The notes: generated by a model from the letters alone, not told the origin. Positions 1 to 13,405 are shown, counted from the first letter of the stretch. The stretch is 64,000 nucleotides of DNA from Selaginella moellendorffii (GCF_000143415.4 NW_003314272.1:2009728-2073727); one strand, 5' to 3'. Numbers and translations are program-made.

Positions 1-3000
1 ACGAACTTGTTGTTGTACTGGACGAACGGAAGACGATTACCACGAGCGAATTTGTTTAACGCTGCAGCTCCTGTTGCTTCTGCCGCAGCAGCATGCTCAC
101 TAGAGAGTGTTCTGACCATTGCAATTCGATCCCATCGAGTTAACTTATCTATTTCCTCTTGCGGTACGCCAAATTTCAGAAGGACCTTGAAAAAGCACAC
201 AACTGTCATTTAGGAAACAAACAAAGGGAAAAAGAAAACCTACCTCTCGAGCAGCTTCCATGCTTAACCGACGCAAATCCGCATCAGTGCCCGTAACAGC
301 ACCACCACCTCGTGCAGCAGCTGCCTTCTTCTCGACCATTGCACCAGTGTTAGGCGGTCGTAAAGCCACTCGTATGTAACTAAAGCCAAGGCCTCTACCA
401 GTCGGATCACCCGGACCTATAATCTCAAGTCTCTCAATGCCATTACGACCCTGTTGGAGATCATTAGAAAATGCCATAAAAGCAATTCAGACAGTTCCAT
501 TACCTGCATCATAGCAGCTACAAAGTTCGCCGTCAAGTTCCACGGAGTGATTAGGAGTTCCCGCTCTATGTGGGCAGCAGTGGCAAGTGTTACAGGCACA
601 TCTGGTATCTGGCATATTGCTGCAGCAAGACCATTTTGATGCGTCAGCTTATTAACACCCATTCTCTTAAGATGATGTTGCCCTGCTTGCATACTTTCAT
701 AAGAGCATACCTGTTAAAGACAAAATTCAAATATTTGCTACTTAATATTGTTAAGGAAGAATCTTGACTCACATTTTCAGGCGTCACCATTCGTCGTAGC
801 TCCTCTTCGGATGGGATGCGATAACCTTGTCGCATAACCCATCTCATATCTCCGTGTGGTCCTCTCTGCATAAAGCGAGCAACGGAGTGGCAAGTTGAAC
901 GAAGTGACATCGATGTTAAAATACCTGCAAGTCGGCACAATGTTTCAAACGTTTCCGAATGAAACCATCCGTAAGCGATGGAAAGTGAGCCATCAATTCA
1001 TCGGCCCCAATTTGTGATGACATCCCAGGCTTATCTTTTGCACGAAATTCCCGGTACACATGCACTAGGAGCCGATTACCAAGGTAGTGTAAAACTGTTT
1101 TTGACGAAGGAGCAATGACCTCAATATGAGGTTCCTAATGAGAAGAGGACTCAAGTTACAACAGGACTCAAAAAGAACAAAAAAATTACCTGCTGGCCAA
1201 CGACGTGAAGGCCATCAATACGCCTCAAGGAAAGCTTCCCCTTTGAAGAACGAACTAGAAGAAAATCTGTCGATGAAACGCGGTGTTGGAAAACAGGAGC
1301 GCGGTACATATTCGTTTCTAGACAGGACTGAGTTTCTCCAAGGCGAATGTTTCCCAAAAATGGTGAATCTTCAGCCGGTTCAAGTGGAAGAACTGCACCA
1401 ATCCAGGAACCTCTTTCCTCTTTTAATGTTGCGGCTGTACTATCCGTCGGAGACATCTTCCTATAATAAGTTGACAAAACTGCACCCATCCCAACATTGC
1501 TCAGTAAAAGGGGACGTTCTTCGCAATACCTGCAACACAGGAAAGAACAGCTTAGCAAGATAATTGCTAAGAGCCACACTTACTCCATCAGAGCAACGTG
1601 TCCATCTTTGACAGATAATTCTGATTTCTTTTTGAACGCCCCGGGTGGTCGAGTAGGCTTGTTTTCACCTGGAAGCCGTTGAGCCTTCGGCCATGGATGA
1701 ACTTTAGTCCGAACTAGATGTAAAACAGAATTCGGGGGAACTCGTTGCTCTGCGAAGGACTTGTTCGATTCCAGCTCCCGTCCAGAATACATAAGCTTCG
1801 TATTTTCCGACGGCTTCAAATCTAAGTAAAATCCATGTCAGTTAACAGCATAGATTGGTTGTCACATACCTCCAAACTTTTTCGAAGCCTTCATTTTGAA
1901 TGTTTCTAGAGTATCAGATGCATCAATGTGAAGCCTGCTGCCCTTGCCGCCTAGTGTTTTCAATATCACTTTCATTGGCCCTCTCGCCGCAAGTTCGCCT
2001 TGTTCCTTGGCCGTCATCTCATTGTGGTGAGGGAACCAGGTAGCCTTTGGACGATGAAAATTCGCCAGGTCCTTACTGCAAGCACAATGACACGAAGGTA
2101 ACAATCAATCCAACGCTACGAGAGACTTACTTCGTCAGCTTAGGCTTCATTGTTTGCAACCTCAACGCAGGAACAGAATGCGCAACCTTAACTCCGCCAA
2201 CGATAGCCCGCTTCTTCGCCTGTAGCTTTTGTTGCTGAGGCGTCTTCTTTACGACATAATACTTATCGTTCGAAATATTGAAGCGGGAAGGAAGCATGAC
2301 GTCCGCCGTCTCTGATTGTTTTCCTTTCGAAGTCCGTGGGCTTATCAACATAGCAGCTGCATGGTCCCGAATGCTCTTCGTTTCCCGTACGTCGGAAACC
2401 TCAAAGACCATATGACTGTCCATGAGATCGAAAATTGCCCTGTATTTGCTAGATCTTTGCTTCGCATCTTCCTCATCCCAGCAAACGTTACTCAGCCACG
2501 TTCCTGCCGCTAAGTCCGGGTTTTTGAGCTCCACCTCGAAGTTTAGCCTGTCCAGCTTTCTCGAAAGTTCATTCCCCGGCTGATGTCGCCAAGCTTCCAA
2601 CCTGAGCATTTGAGGATGTTTGCTAGCAGTTTTTGACGCCCGTCTACCATCCCGACATAAAGGTTCCAGAATAATTAGCTTGTCAAAAGCGTCCTTCCCG
2701 CTCACTGATGCTTGAAGGTGAAGCCTGTCTCCCTCTGCCGGCTCCGCAATTTCGAAGTCCTCGTCTTGAGACGGTTTCCGCTCCGCATCCCACACGATTT
2801 CGGTCTCCCAGTCAAGTTGATGAATAGGATCGAAGTTCACTGAAAAATCTTTTTCGATGTCGGCCAGCGCAGGAAGCTTCTTGTCCAAAGGTTGGCAGCT
2901 AAGGAATTTCGGCCCTACCTCGTTGAGCTCATCTGCCAGCTCCTGGCCTTCTCTAGCATCAATCTCCTGGTAATACAGCTGCGTGATATCGTGATTTTCA

Positions 3001-4610
3001 GGTAGCACTTTCAAGACTTGAGCCTCATCATCATCAATCATTGAATCGAATCTTCCGGGTCTTCCTGCAATGCAAACATTGAACCAACGAAGAATCAAAG
3101 AGAGCTTACTACCTTTGAAGTGTGACCTTTTTGTCCGTAGTTTTTTGTTACCAAGCATCCAAAAAGGCTGCTTCGCACCAAAAATCTCAGAAAACTGTAG
3201 AATTTGCTTGCCGTGTTCTTGAAACATAATTGGCAATTCAAACTGCTCACTTTCATCATCTGCGGATAAGTCCTGCATCAAGAGTTATCAGCAACAAGCA
3301 ACAAAATCCCATTTACTACCTCATAAAGCTCTTCTTCTGAGTCGATGTCATCCTCCGATTCATCGAGCATCTCGTCGGGAGAACCCTCAACTTCAATCTG
3401 TGTTCTCGATAAAGGAAGGTCTTCTGGACTCGTAACAGGAAGTAGCGCAGTAGACAAAGGAGACGCCGAACTTGGAGACGGCAGTATTGAACTCGACGAA
3501 AGAAGAAGTTCTGGAGTTGGTAAAGGTGTTTCGTCACTTGCAATAGACACAAGCGGTTCGTCAGTCGGCTTAGGAAGGTCTGAAAAATCCAGTCACACCT
3601 AGACCAGAGGAGCGTAACAACCAAACCTGGAGCAGCGGGCACAGTATCATCCGGAAGCTCTTCATCATAGTCATCCTCCTCAACTTGCTTCGAAGGAACA
3701 GCTAGAGCAGCTTGAGCATAATACTGTTTATCCTCGGGCAGCATTTGGCCATCATCTTCACAAGCTTCGTCAATATCTTCGTAGTCGACGGCATCCTCGG
3801 CCTTCCTGTCATAGTCTATGAAAACAACCATTAGAGTTTCCTACTTCCAAAAGTTCGAGACTTTCTCACGTACCATCTTGTTCCTTCAAGGCCGCGGAAG
3901 CGGTGAATTGCCTAGCCTTGGAAGATAGCTGTGACGCGAGAGAAAAAAAAAAAAAGATTTAAGCACAAAGTTTGAAGGCTCGAACAATGGAGTCACCTCT
4001 AGGTCAACCAGTGAAGGACCTAGTTGATCAGCTAATGCAAAGAGGTGCTCCTTCGCTTCCTGGCAATACCAAAACTATTAACTTCCTTTCAAATTTCATC
4101 CAGAAACCGTGAAACACAGCCTAGCGCAAACGCAGCAGAAGAAAAAAAAAAAAAATTGAAAGGAAGAACTCTTCGCTGCAGCAGCATTCTTTCCACTCCT
4201 AGATTTCCATTTTTTTACAGCAGCTTCGCCCACCAAAGAGAATTTTAATCCCAGCCAGCACCTGCGATTGCCTAGACTCTAGAGCTATACTACTGCCCAC
4301 AAAAATCTTCGATCCAGCTGCAATGAATGCAAAAACTAGGGAAGATTTCATGTATACACACCTGATCCAGGTACTCCACATCAAGGTCTCCCGTGTCATC
4401 GACGTTCCCAAACATAAACCCTAGCATCCTGCCCGAGCTCTCCTCCTCTTCCTCTTCCTCCTCTTCCTCTTCTTCTTCCTCCCCATCCTCGTCGCCGTCG
4501 CCGCCTAAGCTACCGCCGCCGCCACGCGCCGCCCTGGCCGCGCCGCCATACCCTCCATAGCGCTCGGAGCTGTGGATATAGGGCTGCTGCTGCTGCTGCT
4601 GCTGCATCAT
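1..4610 (-). CDS. TAF1: TFIID subunit TAF1 (partial, 3' end beyond left edge)
   Basis: Largest TFIID subunit, a nuclear scaffold of the RNA polymerase II preinitiation complex. The start is at 4610 (MMQQQ). Exon 1 (4362-4610) encodes a poly-Q stretch, a Gly/Ala segment, a long Glu run and the TAF1 N-terminal signature GFMFGNVDDTGDLDVEYLD. The next exons read EAKEHLFALADQLGPSLVDL and DRKAEDAVDYEDIDE, both typical of plant TAF1. At 1580-2104 lies the ubiquitin-like domain (VILKTLGGKGSRLHIDASDT onward) that marks plant TAF1. Downstream exons (about 145-1560) match the large DUF3591/HAT-like region, including GDPTGRGLGFSY and TGTDADLRRLSMEAAREV. The exons at 1-180 continue with KLTRWDRIAMVRTLSSE. 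The zinc knuckle and bromodomain must lie beyond base 1. Introns are numerous and short; exact internal boundaries were not all fixed. Family assignment is secure. Confidence 0.93.
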
Positions 4611-4924
4611 TAGGGTTATTCGATGGGCGCCTCGCGCGGCGCTGCTAATCGGATGCTTGCTTCTTCTCTATTTCCTTGTGCTTCTTTTTTTTCTCTGTTC
4701 TATGCGGTGGACGAGGGAGAGAGAGAAAAGAGAGACGAGCAAAGAAAAAAATCGAGAAAAAATTTTTCAAGGGCTTCCCCCTTGTCCAAGGTCGCCCAAA
4801 AAACCTCGGCTGCGAGTTTATATAGGCCCCTCCTGGCCCAAATGGCGGTGACTGGCCAGCCTCACCGTACAGTACGGATAGGCCCCAAACTTGATTAGGG
4901 TTCTTCCTTGGCGGCGGCCATGGT
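4610..4924. promoter_or_regulatory. Divergent TAF1/PPR promoter with telo-box-like motifs
   Basis: A spacer of about 315 bp separates the TAF1 start (minus) from the PPR start (plus). It contains TTAGGGTT at 4610-4617, overlapping the TAF1 start codon, and again at 4895-4902 just upstream of the PPR start. This is the telo-box (AACCCTAA) common near the 5' ends of plant housekeeping genes. There is a purine-rich stretch around 4710-4760 and GTTTATATAGG at about 4817-4827, which could serve as a TATA element for the PPR gene. The motifs are seen; their roles are inferred. Confidence 0.4.
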
Positions 4925-7003
4925 ATGCAGCAGATCTACGCCGGCGGTGTCAGGGCGTGCGGCAATGCGAGGAATCTCTCCGAGGCGCGGCGGCTCCACG
5001 CCGAGATCGCCCGTTGTGAGCGATTGCGGTGCACGTATCTCCTCAATCTGGTCGTGGAGATGTATGGCAAGTGCGGCGCCGTGGAGGAGGCGCGCTCGGC
5101 CTTCGATTCGATGCCGCTGCCCAACGATTTCTCCTGGAACATCCTCATCGCGGCGTACGCGAAGAATGGATTCCTGGCACAGGCGAGGGTTTTGCTGGAC
5201 CAGATGCCCTGCCACTGCCTGGTATCGCGATGCTCGATGATCTCGGCCTACGCGCAGCACGGCCTCGTCGCGGCGGCGGAGGAGATCTTCACCAGCACGC
5301 GCGGCCGCGACGTCATCTGCTGGACGGGATTGCTCGAGGGCTTCTCGCTGGCCGGGAATTTTGATCGCGCCAGGGCTCTCTTCGAGGCAATGCCGCAGCA
5401 AAATCTGGTGGGCTGGGTGGTGATGATGTCCGGCTATGCGCAGCGCGGGCAGCACGATCGAGCAAAGGAGATCTTCGACTGGGCACCGAGCCGGGACGCG
5501 ACGCTGTGGAACGTGATGATCTCCTCTTACACCCAGAGCCCGGGCGAGCTCCTCCAAGAGGCCAGGTTTGTATTCCAGAGAATGCCTTGCCATGACGCGG
5601 TAACTTGGAACACTCTCATTGCAGGCTATGCGGAGGGTGGACTGGCGGACGACGCGATTGATCTCTTTCGCCGCATTCCCGAGCGGAGCGTGAGGAGCCG
5701 GACGAGCATCCTCTCGGCGTATGCCCAGTCCGGGAGTCTCCGTGAGGCGAAAGAGATGTTTGATGGGATCTCGGAGCTCGACGTGGTAGCGTGGAACGTC
5801 ATGGCCGGGGCGTATGCCCAAGCCGGGCATATCGCGACTGCCAAGCTCATGTTCGATCGCATCCCCAAAAGGAACTCCATCTCCTGGTACGTCTTGCTCT
5901 CGGCTTTCTCTCACGCCGGCATGGTGGGCGAATCGCAGGGGCTCTTTGCCACGATGCCGGAGAGGGATTCGCTCGCGTGGAGCAACTTGCTCCTGGTTTA
6001 CTGCCAAGCCGGAGACCTCTCCATGAGCAAGGAAGCATTTGCGAGAATGCCACAGCGAGAAGTTTTCTCCTGGAACCTGATGGTCCGCTCGTACGCCCAG
6101 GCCGGATTCATGGACGAGGCAACCGACGCGTTCAATCGAATGGAAGGCAGGAGCAGCGTGGTGTGGTCGACCATCCTCTCGTTCCATGCGCAGCACAGAA
6201 ACTGGGAGAGGGTGAAAGAGATCTACGACAAGACACCCGAGCTCAACGCCACATCCGCGACCGCCATGCTGGGCGTCTACTCTCAAACCGGGCAGCTCGA
6301 GCAGGCAAAGTCGGAGTTCGACGCGATGATCGAGCGGGACAGCGTGAGCTGGAACGCGATCGTCTCGGCCTACTGCCAGCACGGGAAGCTCTTGCAGGCC
6401 AGAGCTATGGTGGAGAGATCCCCGCAGCAGTGCTCGGTGTCGCTCAACGCGCTGGTGGCCGCCTACGCGCACGCCGGCCAGCTCGAGCAGGCCGACTCCA
6501 TCTTCTTCGCCAAGATGCCCGAGAAGGATACAGTGAGCTGGACGTCGATCATCCAGGCCTACGCGCAAAACGGCCACACAGACGAAGCGTTTGATCTCTT
6601 CCACCGGATGCTGCTCGAGGGCGATGCTCCGGACGAGGTGACGTTCTTCGGGATCCTCGGGGCTTGCGGACACAACGGGCTCACGGAGCGAGCTCGGGCG
6701 TGGTTCGTGGCGATGAGCGCCGACTTTGGAGTGGTGCCGGTGTTTGATCACTACTGCTGCTTGATCAACGTGGTGGGAACCGCCGGGAAGCTGGAGCTGG
6801 CGCAAGAGATGCTGCGGAGCGTCCGGGATGGATTGGCCGGGGGTGAGGATGAATCCGTGGCGTGGACGACGCTCCTGGCGGCGTCCAAGATCCATGGAGA
6901 TGTGGAGCTCGCGAGAGCTGCCGCGAAGAACGCTTGCGGGCTTGAGACCCGGGGTTCGTCGCCTTACATGCTGCTATCGCATGTAGAAGCGATCAAATCA
7001 TGA
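4925..7003 (+). CDS. Pentatricopeptide repeat protein with a long S-type array and E-like C-terminus
   Basis: Single-exon protein of 692 residues made almost entirely of PPR motifs. From about residue 70 the repeats are spaced at a nearly constant 31 residues (for example DFSWNILIAAYAKNG, DVVAWNVMAGAYAQAG, DTVSWTSIIQAYAQNG). This is the S or SS repeat length rather than 35-residue P repeats. About 16 such repeats are followed by one longer repeat (DAPDEVTFFGILGACGHNG) and a short E-like segment containing WTTLLAASKIHGD. There is no DYW deaminase domain. PPR proteins bind RNA in plastids and mitochondria, and PLS-type members usually specify C-to-U editing sites. Organelle targeting is not obvious: the N-terminus (MQQIYAGGVRACGNARNLSE) begins nearly at the repeat domain. 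The ATG at 4925 is the first in frame. Selaginella is known for very many PPR genes. Confidence 0.92.
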   Translation: MQQIYAGGVRACGNARNLSEARRLHAEIARCERLRCTYLLNLVVEMYGKCGAVEEARSAFDSMPLPNDFSWNILIAAYAKNGFLAQARVLLDQMPCHCLVSRCSMISAYAQHGLVAAAEEIFTSTRGRDVICWTGLLEGFSLAGNFDRARALFEAMPQQNLVGWVVMMSGYAQRGQHDRAKEIFDWAPSRDATLWNVMISSYTQSPGELLQEARFVFQRMPCHDAVTWNTLIAGYAEGGLADDAIDLFRRIPERSVRSRTSILSAYAQSGSLREAKEMFDGISELDVVAWNVMAGAYAQAGHIATAKLMFDRIPKRNSISWYVLLSAFSHAGMVGESQGLFATMPERDSLAWSNLLLVYCQAGDLSMSKEAFARMPQREVFSWNLMVRSYAQAGFMDEATDAFNRMEGRSSVVWSTILSFHAQHRNWERVKEIYDKTPELNATSATAMLGVYSQTGQLEQAKSEFDAMIERDSVSWNAIVSAYCQHGKLLQARAMVERSPQQCSVSLNALVAAYAHAGQLEQADSIFFAKMPEKDTVSWTSIIQAYAQNGHTDEAFDLFHRMLLEGDAPDEVTFFGILGACGHNGLTERARAWFVAMSADFGVVPVFDHYCCLINVVGTAGKLELAQEMLRSVRDGLAGGEDESVAWTTLLAASKIHGDVELARAAAKNACGLETRGSSPYMLLSHVEAIKS

Positions 7004-7175
7004 AAGAGTTTGTGATAAAATTCTACTAAATGATAGAGTTTTACTTGGAACTTCTAATCACCACTTGTTCTTGTTCTAGACCTAAATTTAAGAGAGGAGG
7101 AGAGCGATCGCTATCGATCGGTCGATCCCAGGGATTCTATTCTAGTGCCGTCTCGCCTTGCAGTGCAGATCAGCG

Positions 7176-9138
<1,963 letters not shown>

Positions 9139-9281
9139 TGATAGAAATAGTCTCAAAACTAAAAATTGCAGGACGGCAACTAACCAGGGCCATTCCCATT
9201 TGTAAGCCTTTTAGCTAAATAACCGGAAAAATCTTAGGGTTCTATCCTTGTAACAGGGACGCTATCTCTCCCTTCTCGGCA

Positions 9282-10655
9282 ATGCAGATCGCCGCGGGGC
9301 GAGTAATCACCAGGGACGAGCTCGCGGAGCACCGCAACGATGGCGATCTGTGGATCAGTATCCAGGGCAAGGTCTACGACGTCTCCAAGTGGGCCGCCAT
9401 CCATCCGGGTGGAGATCTGGCCCTCAAGAGCTTCGCAGGGCAGCCGGACGCGACCGATGCGTTCCTGGCCTTCCATCCGCGGCAGCGCGCGTTCCAGATC
9501 CTCCCGAAATTCCTCATTGGCACGCTCGCGGATCCGGTGCTCTCGCCTCTCACGGCCGATCACGCCCTGGTCCTGGAGCGCCTGGGAAAGGCAGGGTTTC
9601 TCACCGTGGATCTCTTCTTCTACTGCAAGATCCTCGCGGCAATCGTCGCCCTGGTCACGGCCTGCGTCGCGGGGGTGATCTTCTCCTCCAGCGCGATCGT
9701 CCACTGCGCCAGCGCGGTCCTCCTCGGCTTCGCGTGGATCCAGGCTGGGTGGATCGGCCACGACACGGGCCACACGGGCATGACCGGCAGTCCAAGGGCG
9801 GATTCCTGGATAGGGCTCTTGATCGGCAACGCGCTCTCGGGGATTGGATTCCAGTGGTGGCTGCGCAACCACAACGCGCACCACTTCTCCTGCAACAATC
9901 TCGAGTATGATCCAGATCTCCAGTACATGCCCATCTTCGCAATCTCCTCGCGGTTCTTCCGCTCCTCGCGGGCGCTCCACTCCTACTTCTACGACCGCGA
10001 GATGGCCTTCGACGCCATCGCCAGGCTCCTCGTCAGCTACCAGCACTGGACCTTCTACCTCGTCATGGCGGTAGCGCGCGTGAATCTCTACGCGCAGTCC
10101 TTCATCGTGGCGATCTGGAGGAAGAGGGTGCCGCACAGGGGCTGGGAGATTGGATCGCTGCTCTTCTTCTGGGCGTGGCTCTTCTCGCTCCTCTCGTATC
10201 TCCCGAGCTACTCCGAGAGGATCGCGTTCCTGCTGATCGCAATGGCCACCACTGGGGTCCAGCACGTCCAGTTCTGCCTCAATCACTTCTCCTCGCCGGT
10301 CTACCAGGGGCGGAGGCCGCGCGGCGATGGGCAGTGGCTGGCGGATCAGGCCACCGGGACGCTCAATCTCTCGTGCTCCAAGAAGTGGGATTGGTTCCAC
10401 GGCGGGCTCCAGTTCCAGATCGAGCACCACCTCTTTCCACAGGTGCCCAGGCACCACTTGCGGGCGGCGTCGGAGATGGTGATCAAGCCACTGCTGGTGG
10501 ACAAGCATGGCTTGGATTATAAGATGGTGACGTTCTGGGAGGCCAATGTGATGATCATCAGGACGCTGCGCGCGGCGGCGATGGAGGCCAGGGACGTGAG
10601 CAAGCCGCTGCGCAAAGGCAACATGCTGTGGGAGGCTGTCAATGCACATGGATGA
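9282..10655 (+). CDS. SLD: Sphingolipid delta-8 (long-chain base) desaturase, cytochrome b5 fusion
   Basis: ER membrane desaturase that introduces the delta-8 double bond into sphingoid long-chain bases. Single exon, 457 residues. The N-terminal cytochrome b5 domain has the heme motif HPGGD at residues 41-45. Three histidine boxes follow: HDTGH at about 160, HNAHH at about 197, and QIEHH at about 379, where the first His of the third box is replaced by Gln, the hallmark of front-end desaturases. Hydrophobic segments lie around residues 110-150 and 270-320. Segments such as YDPDLQYMP, SYQHWTFYLVM, HVQFCLNHFSS and the C-terminus FWEANVM...LWEAVNAHG resemble plant delta-8 sphingolipid desaturases more than acyl delta-6 or delta-5 enzymes. 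Substrate remains an inference by family. GTTCTATCC preceded by TTAGGG lies just upstream (about 9235). Confidence 0.92.
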   Translation: MQIAAGRVITRDELAEHRNDGDLWISIQGKVYDVSKWAAIHPGGDLALKSFAGQPDATDAFLAFHPRQRAFQILPKFLIGTLADPVLSPLTADHALVLERLGKAGFLTVDLFFYCKILAAIVALVTACVAGVIFSSSAIVHCASAVLLGFAWIQAGWIGHDTGHTGMTGSPRADSWIGLLIGNALSGIGFQWWLRNHNAHHFSCNNLEYDPDLQYMPIFAISSRFFRSSRALHSYFYDREMAFDAIARLLVSYQHWTFYLVMAVARVNLYAQSFIVAIWRKRVPHRGWEIGSLLFFWAWLFSLLSYLPSYSERIAFLLIAMATTGVQHVQFCLNHFSSPVYQGRRPRGDGQWLADQATGTLNLSCSKKWDWFHGGLQFQIEHHLFPQVPRHHLRAASEMVIKPLLVDKHGLDYKMVTFWEANVMIIRTLRAAAMEARDVSKPLRKGNMLWEAVNAHG

Positions 10656-12524
10656 TTCTAGGCTAGGCTGGCAAATCCTGTATGATATATGTCGTTTTGC
10701 TGGGAAAATATTCTTGCCACCTTTTATGCTCCAGTTCTTGCCACCTTTTGGGCATATGCTCCCATGAGTGTAGGAGTTCTTTCCACCGTCAAATGTTAGC
10801 TTTTGGTCGCAAAACCAGTTTGTTGTTGAATGGATTAACCAACTTCACCAACCAACCTCTCTCGGCCTCGAGTCGCTCAGCCGTCGCCCACGATCAGAGA
10901 TTGTGCAGTGTGGTGTCAGTCACAAAGCTGTCTCGAATGGTGGCCAAGGCCCCCCCCAACCAAAAGTTTGGTCTGAGGAAAAAACGATCCTCTCTTTGTG
11001 AGAGATCGAAGAGCAATTCACCCATTCTTCAAAAGGTGGTGGTCTGTTTTTCGCAGCATACAAGATTTTGTCCGCTGCCGTGTTTTGTGGTGAGGTCATC
11101 TGATCTTATCGCGTGCTCTCTGCGCAGATCCTTCGTCGCATACCGTTTTCCTCCTCCACTGCTGCCACAAGGATTCTCAATCCGATTTGGACGAGGAACA
11201 GACCAATTTTGCCCTGGAGCTGCCCATCTAGTCCTCCGTACACTCCTCTTGTTGACCGGCAGTGAATGGCTGTTAACCAGCGGCTGACTAAGAAAACATT
11301 TCGAGAAACACATAGGCTTTGGCACAGCATGACAGGATCTTTGTAATGACTTCACCAAGCAGTGTTTGGTATGAGATTCTATCTTTCCGTGCATCTGTAA
11401 GCTCCCTCTAACTGGTCATTGCCTGAAAAGAACTTACTTTTTAGATTGGCAAGCTCGCTTCCTGATTTTTGAGTAGCGAAAGGCCCTCACTTATCTCCAC
11501 GAGGAATCAGACGTACAGACTATACACCGTCCTTTCTCCATCACCCGCATAAATCACCAGCCACATCCTCCTTGACAAAATGCTCCATCCGAAAATCTCA
11601 CCGAAAATCTCTGACTTTGGAATCTCCAAACTTCCTTCTTCACAAATTTAAATTTGTATAAGCGAAGATCATGGTGAAAGCGTAGGTCGAGCGCCACTTT
11701 TTCTGTCCACCAGGAGTGTGACCTCGTGGAAAACCAGCTCCGCTGCCCAAATATCTTCCTAGCATATCTGCAAAGTTGGACGATGGAATAATGCAGCCTT
11801 TTATTAAAAACAGAATATAAATAAATAAAAGAAATAAATCATGAATGCATAAGAATATTTCGTCAGTAAGTAGCCGTTAAGAAGCATATGCCTAGAATCT
11901 AATCATCTGCAAGATTCTGGAAACTTTAAAAATCGTTGTCAAAGTCAAGAGAAGACGTATCGCTCGAAACCACCCAGTCGTCTCACAGATTCGAACCCGC
12001 GACCACACAAAGCCCGCACACACTGAATCACTGATCAAAAAGAGGATGCGAACAAGCCCAGCACAACCGACGGGCAAGATCCAGTGGTCAGAAGAGAAAC
12101 ACGCTTTCGTCTTTGCGTGCTTGAGCCGGCCACCTCACTCCGCCAATAGGAATTAAACAAAGCCGAAAAAACCAATAAGGGCCTCCAATGTGAATGTCAA
12201 ACCAAAACATCACCATATCAAATCTTCTAGAAAATGCATGCATGCCCCATGCCACCATGCAATGGGTCCAATCAATCCATTGCGCCATCGCATGCATTGG
12301 GGGCGGGGGAGAGAGCATCACGGGACCAATGGCCCCACGACGCGTGGCGGCAGGCCACGTCCTCTTTAACAAGCCGACACCGGCCGTCGGCGATGCCGGT
12401 CGCCCCGACCGGGCATAGCCGGTCGTCCGCCACCGCCAGGTCAGCCCACCAACCGGGGGACCAGTTTAATGGAGTGGGGCCGCAAAAACAGGTCCGGTAA
12501 AGGGGGCCACACTGTCTCTATGCA
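10656..12524. other. Intergenic region, no supported gene
   Basis: About 1.9 kb without a convincing coding frame; short open frames lack codon bias and family features. The last 300 bases look regulatory: ATGCATGCATG near 12232-12244 and CATGCA around 12295 (RY-type motifs), several CCAAT/ATTGG words between 12265 and 12330, and a CACGTC core near 12356. A tRNA-like box B motif lies at 11990-12005 (see separate entry). Confidence 0.5.
11960..12080 (-). repeat. Possible tRNA-derived SINE fragment
   Basis: Read on the minus strand, GCGGGTTCGAATCTG (about 11989-12003) matches the RNA polymerase III box B consensus GGTTCGANTCC. A degenerate box-A-like word lies 25-60 bases upstream on that strand, but no cloverleaf can be folded. 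It resembles the box B of the candidate at 13,505-13,610. Could be coincidence. Confidence 0.25.
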
Positions 12525-12532
12525 TATATAAA
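12525..12532 (+). promoter_or_regulatory. TATA box of the acidic Ser-rich gene
   Basis: TATATAAA at 12525-12532, about 220 bp upstream of the ATG at 12749, with GC-rich sequence before it and a pyrimidine-rich leader after it. Position and sequence fit a class II TATA element; transcription would start near 12560. Confidence 0.5.
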
Positions 12533-12748
12533 CCTCTGCCAAGTTTAGTGGATGGTGTTTACATTGGAACTTTTACGTGTGATATATAAGCGCTTTGCCT
12601 CTTGTGGGGGCATCCATCCATTCATCCCAAAAAGTTCCAAAGCTTTGAGAGATCTTTCTCTCTTCTCTGTGTGTTCTTCGCTCCATTTCATCGATTGATC
12701 GGTTGTGGGCGGTTCTCTGTGCGCCAATTTCTCGGATTTGTGCTCGCC

Positions 12749-13405
12749 ATGGAGCAAGATTCCAGCAGCAGCAGTAGCAGTTGCCCTCGCAACGGCAGAA
12801 AACGCGACAGGGCCGAGGAAGAAGAGGAAGAGCTGGAGGAACTAGAGGTCCAATCCGGGAATCCCCCCTGTTCTTCCTCCTCCTCCAAGAGATTCTGCGA
12901 CCGCGCTGCTGGCGAGTGTGACGATGATGGCCAGGATCTGTCCTCCATTCTGGAGGAGGCCGAGCATTCCCTCCGGGAGGCCCAGCAGGGGCTCGTGTCT
13001 AATGTCATGAAGAGCCTCGAGGAGGAGATTGCGTGCTCCTCGGACAGCGCCAGCGCCAGCAGCGTGGATTCCCGGGACGATTCGACGGCCTCCCAGCTCG
13101 GCTACTTGCTCGAGGCGTCTGACGACGAGCTGGGGCTGGAGCCCAAATTGGAGCAGCAGCAGCCGGCGGTGGTGGAGGAGGAAGATCTCGTCCGCGGCTG
13201 GAGCAGCGATTGGTCGGCTGCTTGCACCGCCGATTTCTCGGACGAGGGATTCATCGACCTGGGCGCGAGCCAGCAGCAGCAGGAGTGGCTCCGGCGGGCT
13301 CTAGAGATTTTCATGAGCAGCAGCACCAGCGTGGTTCCGTCGTCCTCGGCGCCCAGTGTTTTGGGGCAGGGATTCGAACCCGCGATCGCTGGGCTTATCC
13401 TATAG
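12749..13405 (+). CDS. Acidic, serine-rich plant protein of unknown function
   Basis: Single-exon frame from the ATG at 12749 (context CGCCATGG), about 218 residues. It has a poly-Ser N-terminus, a basic patch (RNGRKRDRAEE), a Glu-rich stretch, a Ser run, then LSSILEEAEHSLREAQQ, a potential short helix. A central SQLGYLLEASDDELGLEPK segment resembles an acidic ASDDELG motif I recall from small plant-specific nuclear proteins; I could not assign the family. A TATA box and pyrimidine-rich leader precede it. The last residues (LGQGFEPAIAGLIL) are read through a sequence that on the opposite strand is a perfect tRNA box B (13373-13385), so the native C-terminus may have been replaced by a SINE-like insertion. 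Function unknown. Confidence 0.65.
   Translation: MEQDSSSSSSSCPRNGRKRDRAEEEEEELEELEVQSGNPPCSSSSSKRFCDRAAGECDDDGQDLSSILEEAEHSLREAQQGLVSNVMKSLEEEIACSSDSASASSVDSRDDSTASQLGYLLEASDDELGLEPKLEQQQPAVVEEEDLVRGWSSDWSAACTADFSDEGFIDLGASQQQQEWLRRALEIFMSSSTSVVPSSSAPSVLGQGFEPAIAGLIL

Noticed and set aside
4895-6895. Antisense open frame of 666 codons opposite the PPR gene
   Set aside because: Mirror of the strong codon bias of the PPR gene; composition (His/Arg/Pro/Val-rich) and lack of any domain mark it as a shadow.
9234-10649. Antisense open frame of 471 codons opposite the desaturase
   Set aside because: Same effect: GC-rich third positions of the desaturase keep the reverse frame open; no family features.
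10682-11394. Open frames between the desaturase and the acidic protein gene
   Set aside because: Short, overlapping on both strands, without codon bias or motifs.
11985-12005. Functional tRNA gene
   Set aside because: Only a box B match; no acceptor stem, D arm or anticodon arm can be drawn. The same holds for 13,373 and 13,534.
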